Assembly (NCBI RefSeq): GCF_007558825.1
Contig: NZ_VLTK01000014.1
Location: forward strand, 1 to 64,000
Source of the DNA: Brevibacterium aurantiacum
GTDB taxonomy: Bacteria; Actinomycetota; Actinomycetes; Actinomycetales; Brevibacteriaceae
Reading direction: 5' to 3'
Length of the DNA: 64,000 nt
The translations under genes were made by a program, and so were the position numbers. The first letter of the stretch is position 1, and every line of letters starts with the position of its first letter. The notes beneath the pieces were generated by a model. That model saw only the letters and a program-made list of their open reading frames with translations. It ran no database searches and was not told where the DNA came from. Positions 33,684 through 42,501 of this stretch are shown here, in pieces.

Positions 33684-34555
33684 GTCGTCCGTGCAGGGCA
33701 CCGGCTTGTGGTGGGACGCGACGGAGCAAACCTGTACGGGACTAAACCCCACGCTCTCGACGCACTACAAAGTGTTTGCCGGGGCCGCCATAACGCCCGG
33801 CCGACTTAGGTTCGGAAATTCCCATATCAACCATTGCTTGGCATGCCTCTACGTGCACTTTGCTGACTGGAGCTGTTGCACGAAATTCTCCTCTGAGCTT
33901 ATCCGGGAGATACTTATCCCGGCGCCGAGTATCTCACACTGCCGGCCGCGTTTCTGATCAGTTGCGGTCACTTGTGCGTAGCAAATCTACTGTCCGAATA
34001 ACGTGTCAGCTTGGTTCTCGGACTGGAAAGCACATGTGTCCAATTATCGAAACTGCAACCCGCTTAACAGCACTTCTTCGTAGTCGGGTTCAGGTGCCAG
34101 ACGGGTATACCCAATAGACAGTCACACCTTAGGGCGTCAGGCGACTGAGCGAGACTAGGCCGCGGGCCGTTCAGCTTTGGGCGTTCTGTCCGTCACCGGA
34201 CGTGCCTGGCCGCCTCGCTCATGACTCGTGTTTTGAGTACCTGCGTCGGGCAGGGCTCGACACCGGCGAGCTTGAACGCGCCGATGTCAGGCGTAGGAGC
34301 GGGTGGGCTCGGTTTTTGCGGTTCATGTTCCCGAATATGGCTCAGCCGAGAATGGAAGGTCTCGCCGGCCGACAACATTGAGGAAGTGGGTAGAGTGCCG
34401 TCATGGAAACCACTTGGGGGCAGTATCCGACTGGATCGCTACTGTAGGAACCGCAGCAACATTCTTGTGGGCTGTATTCCCGTACCGGCGGACGCCGGTG
34501 GGAACGCTACGACAGCCGCCCGGTTCATAAACTACCCAGACGGTCGGGTCAAAGC
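33684..34555. other. 872-base region without a recognisable gene
   Basis: No frame in this stretch carries family-like sequence. A short frame near 34423-34490 encodes DWIATVGTAATFLWAVFP, which could be a small membrane-protein remnant, but its upstream part is incoherent. Base composition is lower in GC than the flanking operons. It is probably decayed mobile or plasmid DNA. Confidence 0.5.
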
Positions 34556-34595
34556 CCACGCATAAGCGGTCACCATGTTGACCGCTTATGCGTGG
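34556..34595. terminator. Perfect 17-bp hairpin terminator
   Basis: CCACGCATAAGCGGTCA and its exact inverse flank a CCATGT loop, 16 bases after the stop of the minus-strand pair 35340-34611. It can end that transcript and block read-through from the other side. Confidence 0.85.
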
Positions 34596-34610
34596 ATTGT
34601 CTCTTATTCT

Positions 34611-34871
34611 CTAGAAGTCTGGTTCGTCGAATCCGGCGTTCAGACGCTCCAGGTCAGTGGCTACACGGACGGTTCTTGCATCGACTACATAGGGGTTGCC
34701 GTTCGCATCATCGATGTGAGCTTGCCCCTGGCTGTCGTACATCGACAGGACGCCAATCACCAACCCTTTTTTAAGAACACGTGCCTTCATTTTGGCGCTG
34801 ACGCCGTTGGCTACTGCTGCCACTATGTCGCCTTCGCCTGGCCTGTCTAGAGGTTCAGCATTTGCTGGCAC
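34611..34871 (-). CDS. Small acidic protein, candidate immunity gene
   Basis: An 86-residue protein starting at GTG 34871, with AAGGGGA nine bases upstream inside the preceding gene. It overlaps the preceding secreted-protein gene by 17 bases, so the two are coupled. The sequence (GEGDIVAAVANGVSAKMKAR, then LVIGVLSMYDSQGQAHIDDA and ERLNAGFDEPDF) is acidic overall and has no signal peptide. No family is recognised. Order, overlap and charge contrast with the basic exported neighbour fit a cytoplasmic immunity protein, which is an inference. Confidence 0.5.
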   Translation of the reverse strand: MPANAEPLDRPGEGDIVAAVANGVSAKMKARVLKKGLVIGVLSMYDSQGQAHIDDANGNPYVVDARTVRVATDLERLNAGFDEPDF

Positions 34872-35340
34872 TGATATGTCCCCTTCCCCAGTAGGCAGTA
34901 ATCATGCCAATCTTTTTGTTGGTGGAGTAAATGACGCGCATGGTGCGCTTTTCCTTCTTCTTACCGACAGCGTAGTGCGAGCGGTAGATCCTCTTGGTTC
35001 CCTTAGTGTACTTGGGGCCGTTCAGGGCGCGCTTCCACTGCTTCTGAGCAGCTCTGGTCAGCTCATGGTTGAATTTGCGGCCGTGTGTGCCACCTCGCTT
35101 GATATGCGTGTAGCCCCAGTTCTTCGTTCCGTAACGAAGAATTGCCGTTTTCCCCTTTATTTTGGCCGACCACATAACAGTGGATGACTTAGGTTTAGCC
35201 TCGACAGGCTGGATGTCGGCCGATAGCCCGACACCGGTGAAGAGGATGGCGCAAGCTGCCAGCATTGCTATGAATCTGTATGCGCGGTTTCGCGAAGTCG
35301 TAGGGGTCACTAGGCCCAGGCCAATGGTCAACTTTGTCAT
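34855..35340 (-). CDS. Secreted basic nuclease-like protein, candidate bacteriocin/toxin
   Basis: A 161-residue protein from ATG 35340; the open frame extends further up but without coding character. Residues 1-50 hold a Sec signal peptide: a basic RNRAYR, the hydrophobic FIAMLAACAILFTGVGL and a likely cut after PVEA. The mature part of about 110 residues is very basic (IKGKTAILRYGTKNWGYTHI, HELTRAAQKQWKRALNG, GKKKEKRTMRVIYSTNKKIG, MITAYWGRGH). A WGYTHI start, an RVIYS strand and a terminal ITAYW strand resemble the BECR-fold RNases of polymorphic toxins. Only one Cys is present, at the C-terminus. Toxicity is inferred. The overlapping downstream gene could be its immunity partner. Confidence 0.55.
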   Translation of the reverse strand: MTKLTIGLGLVTPTTSRNRAYRFIAMLAACAILFTGVGLSADIQPVEAKPKSSTVMWSAKIKGKTAILRYGTKNWGYTHIKRGGTHGRKFNHELTRAAQKQWKRALNGPKYTKGTKRIYRSHYAVGKKKEKRTMRVIYSTNKKIGMITAYWGRGHISASKC

Positions 35341-35443
35341 TTGGTTTTTTCCGAAGATTGCAGTGGGTGCAACGAGACTATGGCTTGAATCAGTCGAGCA
35401 CATCACACGAACAGATGAGATTGTGGGCGAACGGAAAAATAGG

Positions 35444-35893
35444 TCAGAGAATGGCGAGTTCCGCATGTGCTGGGATAGTGTTCGGGCGGCCATCGGCCGC
35501 CTTGGTGGGTGAGGGCCGCGTAGCGGGTCCTGGTGGAGTTCCTGTCTCGTGGGCGCGTGCAGGGAATTCCTTATAGCCATTTACGGTGTGAGGGGTGCCA
35601 CTTACATCCACAACGAGTTCGTCAACTGGTTGCGTGAGTGCGTAGCCTGAGACGTCGTTGAGGAAGGCGTCGTCGCCTTTCCATCCTGCGACCAGCTTGG
35701 CTGAAGCGCTGCGTTTGGCGGTGACTCGGCCGATCAAGCCGGCCTCGTGGAAGCCGACTGTCGCGCGAGACATGCCTTTGCGCTTCGAAATCATGGCCCA
35801 TGTGAGTGTGCTCGTCGTCAGTGTCTTCCCGCCGGCGTTGAGGCCGATGACACCGGCAAGACGGCGGCGGTAGTCGTGCCCGTCTGAACGCAT
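35444..35893 (-). pseudogene. Probable remnant of a plasmid replication initiator gene
   Basis: The frame reads LTTSTLTWAMISKRKGMSRA, then TVGFHEAGLIGRVTAKRSAS and YALTQPVDELVVDVSG. A tWa-iAkrkGmSRATV...aGLIGrV pattern is the helix-turn-helix end of actinobacterial Rep-type initiators. Part of the recognition helix appears deleted (TVGFHEAGL), the N-terminal domain is missing, and no start with a ribosome site is seen. It supports a plasmid origin for the 33.6-35.9 kb island. Confidence 0.4.
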
Positions 35894-35959
35894 GTCGAGA
35901 CTTCAGCAGGGAAGGCCCGAGCGACCGTGTGGGCGCACTGCTGCGGCTGTGGGCGCCCC

Positions 35960-36850
35960 TCACACCTCGTAGGTCCGCATCACCTGCGAGTCGTCGCGGC
36001 GGAGGTGGCCCAGTTCTGCTGCCTCGCCGAATTTCCGGGCCGCCACGGGGAGCAGGGCGAGATCGATGTCGAGATCTTCGGCCACCTCGGCGACGATGGC
36101 AGTGTCCTTGACGAGGATGCCGACGGCGCTGGCCACCTCGACGTCAACACCTTGGAGCATCCGGGGGCCGCGATCACCGAGCATCCACGAGTTCGCGGCA
36201 CCGGCGGTCATGGCCTCGAGGACCTTTGCCTGGTCTAGTCCGAGCCGCTCGGCCAGCGACAGTGCCTCGGCGGCGGCCACGACGTGGACTGAACACAGCA
36301 GCTGATTCACCGTTTTGAACGACTGCCCGTCTCCGATTCTCTCGCCGCAGTCGATGATCGTTCCGAGGGATTCGAGAACCGTCCGGCGCGACTCGAGCAC
36401 CTCCGGTGGGCCTGAGGCGAGCATCCGCAGGGTCCCCGCCAGAACACCGGCAATGCCCCCGGTGACGGGAACGTCGAGGACGCCGATGCCACGCTCTTCG
36501 GCGCGTTCTGCTGCAGCTCGCACCGCGTCGGGGCCCACGGTACTCATGATGATGAGCACCGCTTCCGGGGACATGAGTGAGAGCAATCCGGGAGACCCGG
36601 TCTGCTCGTCCCCATCGAGTGCCTGCTTGAGCTGATTGCCGTCAGCCACCATGACGATGACCGTGCCTGCTGAGTCTGCAGACAGCGGTCGCTCCTCGGT
36701 CGGCAGTCCCTCCGCAGCGGCACGTTCCCGGGGCCCCGGGAACGGGTCGACGCCCGTGACATGGAATCCTGCCTGCTGCAGTCGCAGGGCCATGGGCAGG
36801 CCGATGGCCCCGATGCCGACGAACGTGATGTGATCTGTGCTGACGGTCAT
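35960..36850 (-). CDS. NAD(P)-binding beta-hydroxyacid dehydrogenase (3-hydroxyisobutyrate dehydrogenase-like)
   Basis: A 296-residue protein with GGAGGATCC before the ATG. The Rossmann motif is VGIGAIGLPMALRLQQAGFH; the substrate loop is LDVPVTGGIAGVLAGTLRML; the catalytic Lys is in GDGQSFKTVNQLLCSVH; and the C-terminal helical domain includes GANSWMLGDRGPRML-like sequence (AGAANSWMLGDRGPRM). Relatives in tetronate clusters (LtnD) oxidise L-threonate. It is the last gene of the tetrulose-type operon. Confidence 0.88.
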   Translation of the reverse strand: MTVSTDHITFVGIGAIGLPMALRLQQAGFHVTGVDPFPGPRERAAAEGLPTEERPLSADSAGTVIVMVADGNQLKQALDGDEQTGSPGLLSLMSPEAVLIIMSTVGPDAVRAAAERAEERGIGVLDVPVTGGIAGVLAGTLRMLASGPPEVLESRRTVLESLGTIIDCGERIGDGQSFKTVNQLLCSVHVVAAAEALSLAERLGLDQAKVLEAMTAGAANSWMLGDRGPRMLQGVDVEVASAVGILVKDTAIVAEVAEDLDIDLALLPVAARKFGEAAELGHLRRDDSQVMRTYEV

Positions 36851-36889
36851 GGATCCTCCATTGGATCGGTTTGATGTGAGCGTGGGAAA

Positions 36890-37699
36890 TCAGTGGAAGT
36901 AGAGCCCGCCATTGATGCTCAGGGTCTGGCCCGTGATGTGTCCGGCGCCTTCGCTGATGAGGAATTCGACGGTGGCAGAGACATCTTCGGGCACAGAGAT
37001 TCGTCCCAGAGCGGTCGCGGCACCCATCGCCTCGCGGCGTTCGTCATCGAGCGGGCCGCCCATGATGTCGGTGTCGACAGGGCCAGGGGACACGGAGTTC
37101 GCGGTGACCCCGTAGGGGCCGAGTTCCAGGGCGACTCCGCGCATGAGGCCGACGATCCCGGCTTTGGCCGCGGCGTAGGCGGTCTTGGAGAATGTTCCAC
37201 CACCCTTCTGCGCCGTGACCGAGGACAGGCCGATGATGCGGCCCAAGCCGTTGTTCGCCATGATGCGTCCGAAGGCCTGAGTGACGAGATGGGTCGAGGT
37301 GAGGTTGTTCGTCATCACCCGAGCCCACTCCTCGTCGGTGATCTCGAAGTAGGTCGTCGAGGAGGAGACTCCGGCGAAGTTCGCCAGCGCAACGATCTGG
37401 GGCAGGCCCGCTTCGAAGGCGGCCGCCGCCTCTGCGATCTCCGCTGATCGAGTCACGTCCACGCCCATGCCGAGGGCGGCCACTCCATATTCTTCGGTGA
37501 TCTCTGCGACAAGTTCCTGCGCTTCCTCGGTGCGGCGGGCTATGAGCCCGAGGTTCCAGCCGGTCCGTGCCAAGCGGTGCGCGGTATGGCGGCCGATTCC
37601 GTTGACGCTGCCGACACCGGTGAGGACCGCGGTGCGATCGGCAGGGAAAGCCGGTCCCAGGGAGATCGATGACTGGGAGCCAGGAGAAGAGGGTGTCAT
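36890..37699 (-). CDS. Short-chain dehydrogenase/reductase
   Basis: A 269-residue SDR. The cofactor site is AVLTGVGSVNGIGRHTAHRL; NLTSTHLVTQAFGR and GLSSVTAQKGGGTFSKTAYA lead to the catalytic YAAAKAGIVGL, and the C-terminus has SINGGLYFH. The start overlaps the previous stop as ATGA. In this operon it may oxidise a tetritol such as threitol or erythritol to the tetrulose, or act on a sugar acid. Confidence 0.92.
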   Translation of the reverse strand: MTPSSPGSQSSISLGPAFPADRTAVLTGVGSVNGIGRHTAHRLARTGWNLGLIARRTEEAQELVAEITEEYGVAALGMGVDVTRSAEIAEAAAAFEAGLPQIVALANFAGVSSSTTYFEITDEEWARVMTNNLTSTHLVTQAFGRIMANNGLGRIIGLSSVTAQKGGGTFSKTAYAAAKAGIVGLMRGVALELGPYGVTANSVSPGPVDTDIMGGPLDDERREAMGAATALGRISVPEDVSATVEFLISEGAGHITGQTLSINGGLYFH

Positions 37700-38640
37700 G
37701 GGCCGGTCGTGCCTTTCGTTGATGGGGCGGTGGAGAGGAGCCCTGCGAGGTAGGTTCTGTTCTCTGCGCAGACGCCGAGGCTGTCGCCCCCGTACTGTTC
37801 CATGAGGAAGGGGCCGTTGAAGCCGAGCTCCACGGCGCGAGTGACCATTGCGCGGTAGTTGATGAGTCCGTCGCGCATCGTCGTCGGATGGGAGGTGAAC
37901 CAGGAGCCGTCAGCGGCCTCGTCGCGCTGGTAGTTCTTCATGTGCCAGTAGTTCGCGTAGGGCAGTGTCAGTTCGTGCATCTCCTGCCAGTCATCGATGG
38001 GGCGGTGCAGGCGGATGAGGTTGCCGATGTCGGGATTGAGGCCGACGTTGTCGAGTCCGATCTCCTCGATGAGACGGACAGCGGATTCGGCGGTGCCCAG
38101 GTACGTGTCCTCGTACATCTCTAAGGACATCGGCAGGCCCACCTCGGCGGCGTGCCGGCCCAACTCCCGCAGGCGTCGGACGGCCAGGGCGCGGACCTCG
38201 GGGTCGGTGGGGTCGGTCCAGCCTTTCGCCGTCCAGAACCACAGGGCCTCGCGTTGGGCCTGGGAGAAGGGCTGATGGAGTCCGGTGGAGAAGACCTGAC
38301 AGCCGAGTTCTGCGGCCGCATCAATCGTTCGATGCGCGTAGTCGAGGTTGGCCTCCCCGCGCTCGGGGTCGATGATCGACTGGCGTTGGACATGGATGGA
38401 GGTGAGCTCGACCCCCGCCGAGGCGGCAAGATCTTTGAGGAGTCCGCGACGTTCAGGTGAGAGATCGGCGGGACGGATATGACTGTCGGCGATCTCGAGG
38501 GCCGTGAACCCGAGACCCGTCAGAGTCGAGAAGATTCCGGCCCACGTCTGCGGGGCAGCCTCCTGGAGCGGCAGGCCGTTGGAATCGGTGGGGGAGAAGC
38601 CGTGCATGCAGCAGGCGATGGTGTGATGGGTGGGGCTCAT
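37696..38640 (-). CDS. Sugar phosphate isomerase/epimerase (xylose isomerase-like TIM barrel)
   Basis: A 314-residue AP-endonuclease-2/xylose-isomerase-like TIM barrel. Metal-ligand regions are visible: ELTSIHVQRQSII, GLPMSLEMYEDTYLG with a Glu, LNPDIGNLIR with an Asp, YWHMKNYQR with a His, and FLMEQYGGD with a Glu. Hydroxypyruvate-isomerase-like OtnI and tetrulose epimerases belong here. Both ends overlap neighbours by four bases. Confidence 0.85.
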   Translation of the reverse strand: MSPTHHTIACCMHGFSPTDSNGLPLQEAAPQTWAGIFSTLTGLGFTALEIADSHIRPADLSPERRGLLKDLAASAGVELTSIHVQRQSIIDPERGEANLDYAHRTIDAAAELGCQVFSTGLHQPFSQAQREALWFWTAKGWTDPTDPEVRALAVRRLRELGRHAAEVGLPMSLEMYEDTYLGTAESAVRLIEEIGLDNVGLNPDIGNLIRLHRPIDDWQEMHELTLPYANYWHMKNYQRDEAADGSWFTSHPTTMRDGLINYRAMVTRAVELGFNGPFLMEQYGGDSLGVCAENRTYLAGLLSTAPSTKGTTGP

Positions 38641-39410
38641 GGGTCCTCGTGGTTCTCTTGGGTGGGAGTTTGAGGGTCTTCGACGAGCGCGCGGTGAGCG
38701 ACCATCCTGATGTGGTGGCGCATGGCCGCCTCGGGTGCAGTCGGGTCCGGTGAGGCGAAGGCCTCGATGATGGCGTGATGTTCGGCCAGAGCTTCGTTGA
38801 CGTCGGTGATGCCATGGGGCAGGGCCTGTCGCAGGCGGTGAACCTGTGCCCCCAGGTCCTGCGACATCTTGACGAGGTAGCGGTTGCCGCAGTGCTCGAG
38901 GATGCTGTCGTGGAAGTCCCGGTCGCGGGCGAAGTACTCCTGAGCTGCGCTCACCTGGATCCGGCGCGCCTCTTCGGGACTCTCTGCCGCCTCGTTGCCC
39001 TGCTCCGCCGTCTCCCGCACCCGGTCACCGGCCTTCTCATGCTCGGAGTGGGCGGCTGCCAATGCTCTGAGCAGTTCGTCATCGGCCGGTGTGGCCAGTC
39101 GTGTCGCCGCGGTTTCCACCGTTTCTCGGGCAATGAAGAGTTCTTGCAGCTGTCCGCGTTCCAGAGGAGGTGAGACGCGGTAGCCGCGCAGGGCCTCGCG
39201 GACGACGAGGCCGGTGCGTTCGAGGTCGACGAGTGCTTCACGCACGGGGGTGGGAGAGACATTGAGCTGTCTGGCCAATCCGTCGATGGACACTCTTTCG
39301 CCTGGGGAGATCTCTCCGGTGAGAAGGATTTCGAGGATGTGTTCGTAGACGAGGTCGCGGAGTCCGCGACGTTCGATGTCTGCGCGGGGGATCGGAGGCT
39401 GTGCATTCAT
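38637..39410 (-). CDS. GntR family regulator (FCD subfamily)
   Basis: A 257-residue regulator inside the operon. The winged helix is near residues 10-80 (YEHILEILLTGEISPGERVS, GLARQLNVSPTPVREALVDL, LVVREALRGYRVS), and the FCD domain has ELFIARETVETAATRLATP and FHDSILEHCGNRYLVKMSQ. It probably senses a sugar intermediate and controls the operon, whose promoter region has a perfect palindrome at 42502. It is coupled to neighbours by ATGA overlaps. Confidence 0.92.
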   Translation of the reverse strand: MNAQPPIPRADIERRGLRDLVYEHILEILLTGEISPGERVSIDGLARQLNVSPTPVREALVDLERTGLVVREALRGYRVSPPLERGQLQELFIARETVETAATRLATPADDELLRALAAAHSEHEKAGDRVRETAEQGNEAAESPEEARRIQVSAAQEYFARDRDFHDSILEHCGNRYLVKMSQDLGAQVHRLRQALPHGITDVNEALAEHHAIIEAFASPDPTAPEAAMRHHIRMVAHRALVEDPQTPTQENHEDP

Positions 39411-40228
39411 GATTTCAGCATAATGACATCGGCGAGTTCATCGAGGATCCTCGGCACTGAATCGGGGTCATGGGCGAAGCGGCCGAGGAAGAGTCCGTCG
39501 ACGCTGGGGCCGAGGCGGGTGAGGAGGCCGGGTCCCGCGCTTCCCCCGTAGATGAGGCGGAAGTCGAGACTGGGAAAGTGGGTGCGAGTGCGGGCACGCA
39601 CCGCTTCGCAGACGGCGATGATGTAATCCGGGGCGGCTGGCTGCTGCGCACCGATCGCCCACATCGGCTCATAGGCGATGACGACGCCGCTCTGGGGTGG
39701 CAGGTCACCAGCCGTTGTGGGCAGGGCCGAGCGGATCTGGGCGGTCACCTCGGCGGCGGCAGATTCCGGTGTACCGGCGGATTTCTCTCCCACACACAGG
39801 ACTGGGAACAATCGGTGGCGCAGTGCGGCGGCGATCTTCGCGCGGACGATGTCATCGGTCTCATGGAAGTGGCGACGACGTTCGGCATGACCCACTTCGA
39901 CGTAGCGGCAGCCGAGTTCGGCAAGTACCGCTCCGGAGACTTCCCCGGTCCATGCACCGGCATCCTCGGCGGACAGGTTCTGGGCTCCGATCTGCAGCGG
40001 CCCGGGTACGTCGAGACAAGCGGGGATCGACGGAAACTGGGGGAGGAGGGCCAGTCCTGCCGCCCCCGACGTTACTGCCGGGTGGGCGTGCGTGAGTTCG
40101 GTGACCCTGTGGGCCCAGTCCACTGTCTGCACGTGGGACATGTACATCTTCAGGCTGATACCGATGAGCCGGTCCGGAAGAGCGGGTGACGGTGGCGAAG
40201 AGCGTGCGAGCGAGGAGGTGTCAGGCAT
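39407..40228 (-). CDS. Triosephosphate-isomerase family protein (LerI/EryH-like)
   Basis: A 273-residue TIM-family enzyme. Catalytic residues are present: Lys in LIGISLKMYMSHVQTV, His in YVEVGHAERRRHFHE and Glu in VVIAYEPMWAIGAQQP; the phosphate loops are RLIYGGSAGPGLLTR and DGLFLGRFAHDP. The SLKMY in place of GNWK, and location between RpiB-like and kinase genes, match L-erythrulose-1-phosphate isomerase rather than glycolytic TpiA. It converts L-erythrulose-1-P to D-erythrulose-4-P in that pathway. Confidence 0.85.
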   Translation of the reverse strand: MPDTSSLARSSPPSPALPDRLIGISLKMYMSHVQTVDWAHRVTELTHAHPAVTSGAAGLALLPQFPSIPACLDVPGPLQIGAQNLSAEDAGAWTGEVSGAVLAELGCRYVEVGHAERRRHFHETDDIVRAKIAAALRHRLFPVLCVGEKSAGTPESAAAEVTAQIRSALPTTAGDLPPQSGVVIAYEPMWAIGAQQPAAPDYIIAVCEAVRARTRTHFPSLDFRLIYGGSAGPGLLTRLGPSVDGLFLGRFAHDPDSVPRILDELADVIMLKS

Positions 40229-40231
40229 GGA

Positions 40232-40687
40232 TCAGCGGGACTCGTAGGCGCTGATCTGTGCCACTTTGTCATTTGAGGCGCTCGCCGGATCGAAGGTGTA
40301 GCCGATCCATTCCCGGGCCAGACGACGGGCGAGTTCGAGGCCGATGACGCGTTGGCCCATGCAGAGGATCTGGGCATCGTTGGACAGGACCGAGCGTTCG
40401 ACGCTGAACGAGTCGTGTGCGGTGGCGGCTCGGATGCCCTTGACCTTGTTCGCTGCGATCGCGACACCGAGCCCGGTGCCGCAGATGAGTATCGCGCGAT
40501 CGGCGTCACCTCGGGCGACCATCTCAGCTGCGGTGGTCGCGATGGAGGGATAGAAGGTGTGCGACTCGGAGTCGACTCCGACGTCGACCACCGAGGTGAT
40601 GCGTGCGTCATCTCCGAGGTCGGACTTGATGATCTCTTTGTAGTCGAATCCCGCATCGTCGGATCCGACGACCACTCGCAGGGTCAT
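40232..40687 (-). CDS. RpiB/LacAB family sugar-phosphate isomerase (DerI/EryI-like)
   Basis: A 151-residue protein with the RpiB pattern VVVGSDDAGFDYKEIIKSDL, then VGVDSESHTFYPSIATTAA, AILICGTGLGVAIAANKVKG and AQILCMGQRVIGLELARRLA. The active-site Cys lies in ICGTG. The usual DHAG is DDAG here. In tetrulose pathways this enzyme turns D-erythrulose-4-P into D-erythrose-4-P, which enters the pentose phosphate pathway. It overlaps the kinase stop by four bases. Confidence 0.88.
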   Translation of the reverse strand: MTLRVVVGSDDAGFDYKEIIKSDLGDDARITSVVDVGVDSESHTFYPSIATTAAEMVARGDADRAILICGTGLGVAIAANKVKGIRAATAHDSFSVERSVLSNDAQILCMGQRVIGLELARRLAREWIGYTFDPASASNDKVAQISAYESR

Positions 40688-42468
40688 GATCGCGCTGCCT
40701 TTCGCTCGGTGGGTGTAGGTAGGGGTGTGTCGGAGGTGAACTGTTCAGCGATCGCCGAGGCGATCATCGCCAGGGAGATCGCGCCGGGATCCGGCGTGCC
40801 CACACTGCGATCACCGTGGGAGCGGGCCCGGCCGCGCATCGCGACGAGGTCTGCAGTGGATTGGGCCGCCTGAGTCGCTGCGTGCGCGGCACACGTGGTC
40901 GCCCGGGCGAGAACCAGCGGCGAGGAGTCGTCGCCCGAGGAGCTGACGGTACGGGAGAACTCGGTGGCGAAGGGGACGAGTGCATCGAGAAGTGTCTTCT
41001 CGCCGACCTCGACTCCGCCGAACATGCGAACTTTATCGACTGCGGCATCGATGGCAGCAGCCATCGAAGTGGGAGTTGGGCGGGAGTCGCCAGCGAACCC
41101 TGCCGCAAGTGTGCCGATGATCCGTCCCCAAATCGCTCCGGAGGTGCCTCCGCCGACGTCGGCCCAGGCTTCACCGGCTGAGGCCAGCACCGCCTCGGCA
41201 CCGTGGCCGGCGGCCGTTGCGTCAGCTGCGGCGCGTGCTGCCGCCTTCGATCCGCGCTGCATTCCGATTCCGTGGTCGCCGTCTCCGGCAACGCTGTCCA
41301 GGCGACCGAGTTCTCCGGCAGCGTCATCGAGGACTGCGGCGATTCGAGTGAAGGCGGCGGAGGCTTCTCTGCCCAGCTGCTGTGAAGCTGCCGAGGCGGC
41401 AGCCGGTGCTGCGGTGTTCACCTGTTCCTGTGGGAGCTCCTGTCCGGCGAGGCCTGTCGGCACATGCGCGGTCCCGAGTTCGCCGCGGGTGAACGCGGCC
41501 GATGAGCAGGGAGCGTTCCACAGCGGTTCGAGTTCATCGTCAAGCCACAGGAGAGTCAGTGAGAGGCCGGCCATGTCGAAGCTCGTGCAGAATTCTCCGA
41601 CCTCCGGATCGACGAGCTCGTAGCCGGCGGTGCGCAGCAGGGGGTCGATGAGCCCGTAGAGAAGGTAGAGCTCTTCGTATTTGACCGTTCCCAGGCCATT
41701 GAGGATGGGAACAACTCGCTTCGACTGATCGGGTGCCTCGGCGAGGAGTCGTGAGACGAGAAGCTCGGCCAGCTGGATTGCGCTGGGGAGGGGGACCTCG
41801 TCGATTCCCGGTTCTCCATGGATACCCAACCCGATGGCCATCTGCCCGTCTGGCACTGTGAACAGAGGCTCATCGGCCCCGGGAAGGGTGCAGCCGGAGA
41901 ACGCGACCCCGATCGATCGGGTGTGATCGTTCGCCGATGACGCCAATCGTTCGACTTCGGCGATATCGAGGCCCGCCTCGGCGGCAGCCCCGGCGACCTT
42001 GAAGACGACGAGGTCACCGGCGATGCCGCGACGTTTCTCGATCTCTCCGCTGGGGGCGCTGAAGATGTCGTCGGTGACGACGACGGTGCGCGCATCGATG
42101 CCTTCGGCCCGCAGCTGTTCCTGGGCCTGGTCGAAGTTGAGGACGTCTCCGGCGTAGTTGCCGTAACTGAAGAGGACGCCCCGGCCCTGGTCACAGGCGC
42201 GGGCCACGGACATGATCTGCTTCGTCGACGGCGAGGCGAAGACGTTGCCCATGGCGGTGCCGTGGGCCAGTCCCGGGCCGACGAGTCCAGAGAAGGCAGG
42301 GAAGTGGCCGCTGCCGCCTCCGACGACGAGCGAGACCGTCGGCTCAACTGCTGCGGTGGAGCGCACGACTCCGCCGTTGACGGCTCGCACCCAACGGGAC
42401 GAGGCGAGCGCAAAACCTCGCGACATGTCGGAGACGAAGTCATTCGGGTCATTGAATAATCGGGTCAC
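40684..42468 (-). CDS. Dihydroxyacetone-kinase-type DhaK-DhaL fusion (tetrulose kinase)
   Basis: A 594-residue ATP-dependent kinase starting at GTG 42468 with GAAGGGGA upstream. The DhaK part (to about residue 335) has VVGGGSGHFPAFSGLVGPGL and LFSYGNYAGDVLNFDQAQEQ plus SGCTLPGADEPLFTVPDGQM with GLGIHGEPG carrying the substrate-binding His. The DhaL part (from about 375) has LDSVAGDGDHGIGMQRG with the Mg-binding Asp cluster and TSGAIWGRI. DerK/LerK-type kinases of tetrulose catabolism have this layout. As first gene of the operon it starts erythrulose phosphorylation. Confidence 0.9.
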   Translation of the reverse strand: MTRLFNDPNDFVSDMSRGFALASSRWVRAVNGGVVRSTAAVEPTVSLVVGGGSGHFPAFSGLVGPGLAHGTAMGNVFASPSTKQIMSVARACDQGRGVLFSYGNYAGDVLNFDQAQEQLRAEGIDARTVVVTDDIFSAPSGEIEKRRGIAGDLVVFKVAGAAAEAGLDIAEVERLASSANDHTRSIGVAFSGCTLPGADEPLFTVPDGQMAIGLGIHGEPGIDEVPLPSAIQLAELLVSRLLAEAPDQSKRVVPILNGLGTVKYEELYLLYGLIDPLLRTAGYELVDPEVGEFCTSFDMAGLSLTLLWLDDELEPLWNAPCSSAAFTRGELGTAHVPTGLAGQELPQEQVNTAAPAAASAASQQLGREASAAFTRIAAVLDDAAGELGRLDSVAGDGDHGIGMQRGSKAAARAAADATAAGHGAEAVLASAGEAWADVGGGTSGAIWGRIIGTLAAGFAGDSRPTPTSMAAAIDAAVDKVRMFGGVEVGEKTLLDALVPFATEFSRTVSSSGDDSSPLVLARATTCAAHAATQAAQSTADLVAMRGRARSHGDRSVGTPDPGAISLAMIASAIAEQFTSDTPLPTPTERKAARS

Positions 42469-42501
42469 GAGTTCCCCTTCGAACTGATTCCTATTTCATA
42501 G

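Noticed and set aside
33684-34555. Possible integrase or tRNA attachment site in the gene-poor stretch
   Set aside because: No tRNA-like cloverleaf, integrase frame or long direct repeat could be found by eye.
34221-34565. A 114-codon plus-strand frame in region C
   Set aside because: It mixes Ser/Arg/Gly-rich shadow sequence and has no family-like segment.
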